Shown here: positions 6,396 to 11,153 of the stretch, piece by piece | Position numbering within the stretch: the first letter of the stretch is position 1 | Layout of the letters: every line of letters begins with the position of its first letter | Source of the DNA: Dehalococcoidales bacterium | GTDB lineage: Bacteria; Chloroflexota; Dehalococcoidia; Dehalococcoidales; UBA5627 | Length of the DNA: 11,153 nt | NCBI GenBank assembly: GCA_012719115.1 | Contig: JAAYAZ010000235.1 | Coordinates: 1-11,153 of the forward strand | Direction of reading: 5' to 3' | The notes under the pieces: model-generated | Databases searched by the model: none | Told to the model about the DNA's origin: nothing | Seen by the model: the letters and a program-made list of their open reading frames with translations, nothing else | Made by a program: the position numbers and the translations under genes

Positions 6396-6444
6396 TAAGC
6401 GGCTCCGAATTCTTATTTATAGCAAAATAATAGATGCCGTTGAC

Positions 6445-6594
6445 TTACCCCAGATACTGCCCCAAAAATAGCGGCCAGACAAAGATGCCCAAAATAATTT
6501 TCCACCATACCAGATGTGCATAACCGATAGTGAACAGCCATCCGATAAACCAGATTGCCCCGCCCAGAGCCGGCCCCGAAGAACCCTTTTCCAT
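6445..6594 (-). CDS. Tryptophan-rich small membrane protein, 49 residues
   Basis: A short leftward gene runs from an ATG at 6594 to a TAA at 6445-6447. Its product has two hydrophobic helices: GGAIWFIGWLFTIGYAHL (11-28) and WKIILGIFVWPLFLGQYL (31-48), joined by a turn around Trp30-Trp31. Five of its 49 residues are tryptophan (15, 19, 30, 31, 40). The short N terminus is polar (MEKGSSGPAL). Evidence that it is real: a perfect GGAGG 5 bases before the ATG, a promoter with an extended -10 about 33 bases further up, and composition typical of membrane hairpin proteins. It seems to be a stand-alone gene, divergent from polA. I know of similar Trp-rich two-helix small proteins in bacteria, but cannot name this one or give it a function. 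An overlapping, longer leftward frame (6413-6736) lacks these signals. Confidence 0.8.
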   Translation of the reverse strand: MEKGSSGPALGGAIWFIGWLFTIGYAHLVWWKIILGIFVWPLFLGQYLG

Positions 6595-6599
6595 AATTC

Positions 6600-6604
6600 C
6601 CTCC
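6600..6604 (-). promoter_or_regulatory. Shine-Dalgarno sequence of the 49-residue membrane protein
   Basis: GGAGG on the minus strand, 5 bases before the ATG at 6594. It is in phase with the 49-codon frame and is the main argument that this short gene is translated. Confidence 0.75.
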
Positions 6605-6626
6605 AACAGGAGATATTACTTCGATA

Positions 6627-6654
6627 ATAATAGCACTTTTTTGATGGATGTAAA
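6627..6654 (-). promoter_or_regulatory. Probable promoter of the small membrane-protein gene
   Basis: On the minus strand TTTACA (6654-6649, 5 of 6) is followed after 16 bases by TATTAT (6632-6627, 5 of 6). TGC stands directly before the -10, giving an extended -10. Transcription would start near 6620, leaving a leader of about 25 bases that contains the GGAGG. Confidence 0.6.
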
Positions 6655-6741
6655 TGGATTTTTCCCGAAATTTTTTCGACCTAGAATATAACATTTTCTG
6701 TATTATCACATCGGACTGCACACTCCCCTCCCCCACTCTGT

Positions 6742-6747
6742 TATAAT
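6742..6747 (+). promoter_or_regulatory. -10 box very close to the polA start
   Basis: TATAAT is followed by only 6 bases and then the polA ATG at 6754. With normal promoter geometry, transcription would begin at or next to the A of the ATG, giving a leaderless mRNA. No convincing -35 box lies 16-18 bases upstream; a pyrimidine-rich tract (6723-6735) occupies much of that stretch. A weak TATTAT at 6701-6706 is an alternative -10 for a transcript with a leader. Confidence 0.4.
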
Positions 6748-6753
6748 AAGGCT

Positions 6754-9483
6754 ATGAAAAAGATACTGCTTATCGACGGCAATGCATTAGTTCATCGCGC
6801 CTATCATGCCATGCCGCCCCTGACTGTTAAAAAGACCGGTGAGCCGATACAGGCTGTTTACGGCTTTACCAACATGCTGATTAGAATATTAAACGAACTT
6901 AAGCCGGATTATTATGCCGTTGCCTTCGACCGTAAGGCACCCACCTTCCGCAAGGAAATGTTCGATGATTATAAAAAGAACAGACCGGCGACTCCCGACG
7001 ATTTGGTAATCCAGCTGGCAAGAGCCCGGGAACTGGCGGCAGCTTTCAATATCCCCATTTTCGAAATGGACGGATACGAGGCGGACGATGTAATCGGCAC
7101 GCTTGCCAAAAAAGCCACGGAACAGGGAATCGAAAGCATTATCGTCACCGGAGATGCCGACGCAATGCAGCTGGTATCGGATAACGTAAAAGTGCTCTAT
7201 CCCAAACCGCAAAGCTCCTTCGGCGACACCATTCTGTATGAAGCGCAGACTGTAAACGACAGATACGGTGTGCCCCCCGAACATATCGCCGATTTGAAAG
7301 CGCTGGTGGGTGATAAATCCGATAACATACCCGGAGTAAGAGGCATCGGCGATAAGACCGCCGTTAAACTGATTCAAACCTTTGGCGGAGTGGAAGATAT
7401 CTATGAGCATATAGATGAAGTAACCCCCGTCAAACTGCGCGAGAAATTACAGCAAAACGAGGAGATTGCACGCAAATGCAAGGTACTTGCGACCATCGCC
7501 CGTGATATGCCTATTGAGCTTGACCTTAATGTATCCGATACCTCTAATTTCGACCGTAATAAAGCCGTGGCTTTCTTCCATGAGCTGGAGTTTACAAAGC
7601 TGCTGTCGCGGCTTCCGGGAGCGGAAAATACACACACCGAAAAAGCAGGCTGCTCTCAGCTCAGCTTCGATATGAATGAAAAAATCGAAATTCAACACAG
7701 TATTATCTGCACAACCGAAGAGTTGGATGAACTGGTAAAAAGACTTAAAGAAAAAGGCTCGTTTGCTTTCGATACCGAGACCACCGGGCTGGATACCTTA
7801 AACTCACAACTGGTAGGCATTTCCATCTCGCCCGAACCCGGAGAGGCATATTATATTCCCGTAGGTCATATCGGCTGGGAACAGGTGCAGCAATTGCCGG
7901 TCGAGCAGGTTATCGAAAAGCTAAAACCTGTTTTTGCAGATGAAAAGATAAAAAAGATTGCCCATAACGCCAAGTTCGATATGGAGATTGTGGCACAATA
8001 CAGCATAAGCGTTAATAACCTGGTTTCCGACACTATGGTCGCCGCATACCTTTTGGGAGAGAAATCGCTGGGTTTAAAAGCGCTGGCTTTTAACCGTCTG
8101 GATATCGAGATGACGGATATTACCGAGCTTATCGGCTCCGGTAAAAAACAAATCAATATGTCACAGGTTGAGGTCTCCGTTGCCGGTAAATATGCCTGCG
8201 CAGATGCCGACAATACCGGCAGGCTGGATAAACTCTTCACGTCAGAACTGAAAGAACAGGAGCTATGGAAGCTCTATACCGATGTTGAAATGCCGCTGGT
8301 GCCGATTTTAATTAGTATGGAGCTAAAGGGAATTGCGCTGGATACCGGGCTGCTTGAGGAAATGTCTGTTAGACTTGGCAAAAGGCTTGTCGAACTGGAA
8401 GAGGATATCTACGAGCAAGCCGGTCGGCGTTTTAACGTCAATTCGACGCAGCAATTAAGCCCGATACTCTTTCAGGAACTCAAATTGCCGTCGGCGCGCA
8501 AGACCAAGAGCGGATTCTCCACTGACGCCTCGGTTTTGGAAGAATTAAGGGGAAAGCACCCGATTATTGAGCTTATTATCGAATACCGACAGTTAACCAA
8601 GCTCAAATCGACCTATGTCGATGCCCTGCCACAGCTGGTTAACGCAAAAACCAAACGACTGCATACCAGTTTCAATCAGACCAAAACCACCACAGGCAGG
8701 CTTTCATCCAGTGACCCCAACCTGCAAAACATTCCGGTACGCGGCGAGCTGGGCAGAGAAATCCGTCAGGCGTTCATCGCCCCGCCGGGGCATCAATTAC
8801 TTTCTGCCGACTATTCGCAGATTGATTTAAGAGCTCTGGCACACCTTTCGGGCGACCCCGAGCTTTTAGAAACTTTTACCGGCGATGGAGATATCCATAC
8901 CGATACCGCTATCAGGCTGTTCGGAGTGGAAAAAGATAAGGTTACTGCCGATATGCGGCGTCTGGCAAAGACTGTAAACTTCGGTGTCATTTACGGTATG
9001 AGCGGCTACGGGCTGGAACAGGCTACCGAATTTCACCGCGAAGAAGCGGAAAAGTTCATCAGCGCCTATTTCGAGAAATACCCGCGCGTTAAGGAATATA
9101 TGGAAGAAACCAAAAAACAGGCACGCGAACTGGGATATGTTAAAACCATTCTGGGCAGGAAAAGACTGATACCGGAGGTCAATTCGTCAAACCGCAACAT
9201 GCGCGAAGCAGCCGAACGTATGGCAATCAATATGCCGGTGCAAGGAACCTCCGCCGATATCATAAAAGTGGCTATGATAAAACTGGATAAAGAAATGAAG
9301 AGGCTTAAGCTGAAAAGCTCGATGTTACTGCAGGTGCATGATGAGCTTATTTTCGAAGTCCCCGATGATGAGATGGACAGGATGCAAAAGCTGGCGGTAA
9401 AAGTGATGTCGGAAGCCATCGAGCTCAGCATCCCCTTAAAAGTTGAAACCAAGGCCGGTAAGAACTGGGGGCAGATGGAGTAG
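6754..9483 (+). CDS. polA: DNA polymerase I
   Basis: DNA polymerase I fills repair gaps and removes Okazaki RNA primers. The 909-residue protein has all three activities by motif. The N-terminal 5'-3' nuclease (about 1-290) shows LIDGNALVHRAYHA (6-19), YEADDVIGTLA (108-118), VTGDADAMQL (131-140) and GDKSDNIPG with GIGDKTA (186-203). The proofreading domain (about 315-500) keeps DTE (Asp340, Glu342), HNAKFD (404-409) and YACAD (480-484), so it looks active, unlike the degenerate domain of Taq-type enzymes. The polymerase has motif A DYSQIDLR (686-693), motif B RRLAKTVNFGVIYG (735-748; Lys739, Phe743, Tyr747) and motif C VHDE (861-864). Phe743 is the usual residue that disfavours dideoxynucleotides. 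The ATG at 6754 gives the expected N terminus, but the preceding AAGG is too close (2 bases) to be a good ribosome site. It is followed after 3 bases by the PAP2 gene, then mutM. Confidence 0.98.
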   Translation: MKKILLIDGNALVHRAYHAMPPLTVKKTGEPIQAVYGFTNMLIRILNELKPDYYAVAFDRKAPTFRKEMFDDYKKNRPATPDDLVIQLARARELAAAFNIPIFEMDGYEADDVIGTLAKKATEQGIESIIVTGDADAMQLVSDNVKVLYPKPQSSFGDTILYEAQTVNDRYGVPPEHIADLKALVGDKSDNIPGVRGIGDKTAVKLIQTFGGVEDIYEHIDEVTPVKLREKLQQNEEIARKCKVLATIARDMPIELDLNVSDTSNFDRNKAVAFFHELEFTKLLSRLPGAENTHTEKAGCSQLSFDMNEKIEIQHSIICTTEELDELVKRLKEKGSFAFDTETTGLDTLNSQLVGISISPEPGEAYYIPVGHIGWEQVQQLPVEQVIEKLKPVFADEKIKKIAHNAKFDMEIVAQYSISVNNLVSDTMVAAYLLGEKSLGLKALAFNRLDIEMTDITELIGSGKKQINMSQVEVSVAGKYACADADNTGRLDKLFTSELKEQELWKLYTDVEMPLVPILISMELKGIALDTGLLEEMSVRLGKRLVELEEDIYEQAGRRFNVNSTQQLSPILFQELKLPSARKTKSGFSTDASVLEELRGKHPIIELIIEYRQLTKLKSTYVDALPQLVNAKTKRLHTSFNQTKTTTGRLSSSDPNLQNIPVRGELGREIRQAFIAPPGHQLLSADYSQIDLRALAHLSGDPELLETFTGDGDIHTDTAIRLFGVEKDKVTADMRRLAKTVNFGVIYGMSGYGLEQATEFHREEAEKFISAYFEKYPRVKEYMEETKKQARELGYVKTILGRKRLIPEVNSSNRNMREAAERMAINMPVQGTSADIIKVAMIKLDKEMKRLKLKSSMLLQVHDELIFEVPDDEMDRMQKLAVKVMSEAIELSIPLKVETKAGKNWGQME

Positions 9484-9486
9484 CCT

Positions 9487-10122
9487 TTGAGTATTTACCG
9501 CATCGCCTATCTAATGCTGCTTGTACTGCTGGTCTTTATCACAATTGCCGTTGTTACCGGTATGAGTTTCCCCGGCGATACGTCTGTCAGCGAATGGATA
9601 AACAATATTCAATCCCCGTTCTTTGACGCATTGATGCCGGTTGTATCTTATCTCGGGGCATTCCCCTACTGTATAATTGCCAGCCTGCTTGCAGGATTGG
9701 CATTCTGGCTGTTTAAGAGGAGAATCGAATCGCTGTTTATAGTAATCGTCCCCTATATCGGCGTATCCATCAGTTATATTTTAAAGTTTCTTATTGAAAG
9801 ACCGAGACCTTTCGAGGATTCTCTGCAAAACAGCTTCCCCAGCGGACACACTATATATACCTCAATTCTGCTTGGATTGATAATTTATTTTATCCCGCAG
9901 GTCATAAAAAATAAGACCTGGTGTAATGCAGTTCAAATATTTGCGGTGTTATATATAATCTTAATGGGATTTTCACGAATTTATCTGCAGTATCACTGGT
10001 TAAGCGATGTCTTGGCCAGCCTGATAATAGCAACACTGGTGATTGTTCCTGCTATAATCATATATAAGTACCTGATGAAAAGAGAAATAGAATGCCTGAG
10101 CTTCCTGAAGTCGAAACCATAA
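9487..10122 (+). CDS. PAP2-family membrane phosphatase
   Basis: This 211-residue membrane protein belongs to the type 2 phosphatidic acid phosphatase family, whose members remove phosphate from lipid phosphates such as phosphatidic acid or undecaprenyl pyrophosphate. Hydrophobic segments lie at about 7-25, 53-77, 81-101, 121-140, 148-163 and 173-195. All three catalytic motifs are present: KX6RP (Lys100, Arg107, Pro108), PSGH (118-121) and SRX5HX3D (Ser163, Arg164, His170, Asp174). An intact His-His-Asp set implies an active phosphatase, with the site probably on the outer face. A role in recycling the lipid carrier for cell wall or glycan synthesis is the commonest one for such proteins, but the substrate cannot be told from sequence. 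The TTG start at 9487 has GGAG 6 bases upstream, inside the end of polA. Its 3' end overlaps mutM by 31 bases. Confidence 0.92.
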   Translation: MSIYRIAYLMLLVLLVFITIAVVTGMSFPGDTSVSEWINNIQSPFFDALMPVVSYLGAFPYCIIASLLAGLAFWLFKRRIESLFIVIVPYIGVSISYILKFLIERPRPFEDSLQNSFPSGHTIYTSILLGLIIYFIPQVIKNKTWCNAVQIFAVLYIILMGFSRIYLQYHWLSDVLASLIIATLVIVPAIIIYKYLMKREIECLSFLKSKP

Positions 10123-10898
10123 AAAACGACCTAGAACCGAATGTAACCGGATGCACTATAAAGAGCGTAACGCTGCTCTGGGAGCGAATGCTGCTGCAGC
10201 CTTCCAAAGATGAATTCGAACGCGTCATTAAAAATCAGAAGATAATCGGTATGGACCGACGCGGCAAATACCTGATTTTCAAACTTGAAAGCGGTTACAA
10301 CCTGATTATGCATATGAGAATGAGCGGTTCGCTGATGCTGGGAAAGGGCAACCCCCCGCCCCATACCCGGGCCGTTATTCATCTGGACGACGGCACTGAA
10401 ATCCACTTCAACGACCCGCGCAAATTTGGCAAGATGCAGCTTGTAAAAGACTGTGAGTGCGTGCTGGGGAAACTGGGAGTAGAACCGTTAAGCGATGAGT
10501 TTACGGTTAAGGCATTTGCCAGGCTACTTGATAATCGAAAGACTGCGATTAAAGGGATTTTATTAAATCAGTGCCTGATTGCCGGTATCGGCAATATGTA
10601 CGCAGACGAAGCCCTCTTTGCTTCGAAGATTCACCCCGAAAGACCGGCTGCCTCGCTCACTGAAGGGGAAAAGATAGCCCTGCACAAAGCGATACGGGAC
10701 GTTTTATGGTCGGGTATCAAAAACAAAGGTGCCAGTGTCAGCAATTACTTCAGACCCGACGGGGATTCCGGTGCCGCCCAAAAACAGTTCAAGGTCGCCC
10801 ACTGCAAGGATAAACCCTGCCCGGTCTGCCGGACTCCCTTACAACGCATCAGAGTACATCAGCGCGGCACCTATTTTTGCCCCAATTGCCAGAAATAA
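10092..10898 (+). CDS. mutM: Formamidopyrimidine-DNA glycosylase (Fpg)
   Basis: MutM removes oxidised purines such as 8-oxoguanine and formamidopyrimidines, then cuts the abasic site. The 268-residue protein begins MPELPEVET: after removal of Met1, Pro2 is the nucleophile and Glu3 the acid catalyst. RRGKY carries Lys59, the equivalent of the classic Lys57. HMRMSGSL (74-81), NDPRKFG (107-113) and the helix-two-turn-helix region with LIAGIGNMYADEALF (162-176) are all typical and favour Fpg over Nei. The C-terminal zinc finger has CPVC (243-246) and CPNC (263-266) around HQRGTYF, with the DNA-contacting Arg258. An additional Cys238 precedes the finger. The ATG at 10092 is fixed by the MPELPE start and lies 31 bases inside the PAP2 gene, which implies coupled translation. 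It shares the base-excision repair pathway with polA upstream. Confidence 0.97.
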   Translation: MPELPEVETIKNDLEPNVTGCTIKSVTLLWERMLLQPSKDEFERVIKNQKIIGMDRRGKYLIFKLESGYNLIMHMRMSGSLMLGKGNPPPHTRAVIHLDDGTEIHFNDPRKFGKMQLVKDCECVLGKLGVEPLSDEFTVKAFARLLDNRKTAIKGILLNQCLIAGIGNMYADEALFASKIHPERPAASLTEGEKIALHKAIRDVLWSGIKNKGASVSNYFRPDGDSGAAQKQFKVAHCKDKPCPVCRTPLQRIRVHQRGTYFCPNCQK

Positions 10899-10918
10899 AG
10901 CAACAAAACGCAGAATAA

Positions 10919-11040
10919 CCCTCATCCGTCACCCCGGCGAGTCGGGATGACACCTTCCCCCAAGGGAAGGCTTTTCAAACCAAATCTGTAAAATGGCTTC
11001 CCCTCGGGGAAGCTGTCGAATGCAATGAGACTGATGAGAG
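10919..11040. repeat. Intergenic element with inverted ends and internal hairpins
   Basis: The left end ccctcatccgtc (10919-10930) and the right end gactgatgagag (11029-11040) are inverted repeats matching at 10 of 12 positions. Moving inward, cttcccc-type arms on both sides again mirror each other. Three local hairpins can form: 10928-10951 (9-base stem, one mismatch), 10953-10970 and 10996-11013. There is no coding capacity. The structure resembles small non-autonomous or palindromic intergenic elements. Related 'cttccccgaggggaagctgtcgaa' style repeats are, from memory, widespread between bacterial genes. Confidence 0.6.
10953..10978 (+). terminator. Possible rho-independent terminator after mutM
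   Basis: CCTTCCC (10953-10959) and GGGAAGG (10964-10970) make a perfect 7-base stem with a CCAA loop, followed by CTTTTC. The T run is short, so termination may be weak. It lies 54 bases after the mutM stop, inside the inverted-repeat element. A second stem (10996-11002 with 11007-11013, loop CTCG) lacks a T run. Confidence 0.4.
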
Positions 11041-11086
11041 CGTTGACAATTTTTTTAAATGGATAGTAGTCGCCACCACCCGCCAT

Positions 11087-11115
11087 TTGGCTATACCTGC
11101 AAAAACTGCTATAAT
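11087..11115 (+). promoter_or_regulatory. Strong-looking promoter for the next gene
   Basis: TTGGCT (11087-11092, 4 of 6) is followed after exactly 17 bases by a perfect TATAAT (11110-11115). TGC just before it (11107-11109) adds an extended -10. Transcription would start near 11122. Confidence 0.65.
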
Positions 11116-11139
11116 TATGCTTTAACTAACAGGAAGAGG

Positions 11140-11153
11140 GTGAATTATATAAA
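11140..11153 (+). CDS. Start of a gene that continues past the right edge
   Basis: A GTG at 11140 is preceded by AGGA (11131-11134) at 5 bases and by a strong promoter, and reads V(M)NYI before the window ends. The few codons give no hint of the product. The true start could also lie further right, with GAGGG at 11136-11140 as its ribosome site. Confidence 0.4.

Larger units (their letters stand above)
6203..6444. other. Repeat-rich gap between converging genes
   Basis: The rhodanese gene (rightward) and the 49-residue membrane-protein gene (leftward) converge here. Most of the gap is made of dispersed repeat units: an inverted unit at 6257-6282, a composite unit at 6308-6345 and a perfect tandem pair at 6346-6395. 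I see no coding sequence and no classic GC stem followed by T residues. Opposite-facing repeat units could fold and act as a two-way transcription end. Confidence 0.6.

Noticed and set aside
6413..6736. Leftward 107-codon open frame
   Set aside because: It overlaps the better-supported 49-codon frame in another phase, crosses its promoter and lacks a ribosome site.
8382..8396. ggcttgtcgaact inside polA, resembling the dispersed repeat core
   Set aside because: It is a short match in normal coding sequence (residues around GKRLVELEE) with no flanking repeat similarity.
11043..11048. TTGACA as a -35 box
   Set aside because: No -10-like hexamer lies 16-18 bases downstream. The promoter at 11087-11115 is much better.

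Overview
This is ordinary chromosomal, housekeeping-type DNA from a bacterium of medium G+C content. The set argF, der, plsY, gpsA, polA and mutM, several TTG starts, a GpsA with a GTT-type instead of GxG nucleotide loop, and intergenic palindromic repeats of the 'cctgagcttgtcgaagg' kind suggest a Chloroflexota member near Dehalococcoidia. That assignment is inference from memory of related proteins, not from a search. I see no CRISPR array, rRNA, tRNA, transposase, integrase or recognisable defence system.

Layout. Positions 2-58 hold the C-terminal end of a rightward gene that enters from the left. Positions 59-542 contain no intact gene, but do contain one copy of a dispersed repeat and a possible decayed coding fragment. 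Positions 543-5337 form one leftward block, in transcription order argF, a two-helix membrane protein of unknown function, der, plsY and gpsA. Its gaps run from 41 bases down to a 4-base overlap, and it starts from a good extended -10 promoter in front of argF. It combines arginine synthesis, ribosome assembly and the first steps of phospholipid synthesis (GpsA makes glycerol 3-phosphate, PlsY acylates it).

The 162-base divergent region 5338-5499 also carries a rightward promoter for a two-gene unit: a 100-residue DUF4342 protein and a rhodanese-domain lipoprotein that overlaps it by 8 bases. Then comes a repeat-rich gap (6203-6444), including a perfect 25-base tandem duplication. A short leftward gene at 6445-6594 encodes a tryptophan-rich 49-residue membrane protein with its own promoter and a perfect Shine-Dalgarno sequence. 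It is easy to miss because of its size.

Positions 6754-10898 are a rightward unit: polA (with intact 5'-3' nuclease, proofreading and polymerase motifs), a PAP2-family membrane phosphatase and mutM (formamidopyrimidine-DNA glycosylase). PolA and MutM act in the same base-excision repair pathway. The PAP2 gene sits between them, 3 bases after polA and overlapping mutM by 31 bases. polA has a TATAAT only 6 bases before its ATG, so a leaderless transcript is possible. The unit is followed by a 122-base element with imperfect inverted ends and internal hairpins (10919-11040). A strong promoter then leads into a gene whose probable GTG start at 11140 lies at the right edge.

I found no convincing new multi-gene system. 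The most useful unlisted items are the 49-residue membrane protein, the repeat elements, the possible leaderless polA transcript and the two uncharacterised envelope-linked genes.
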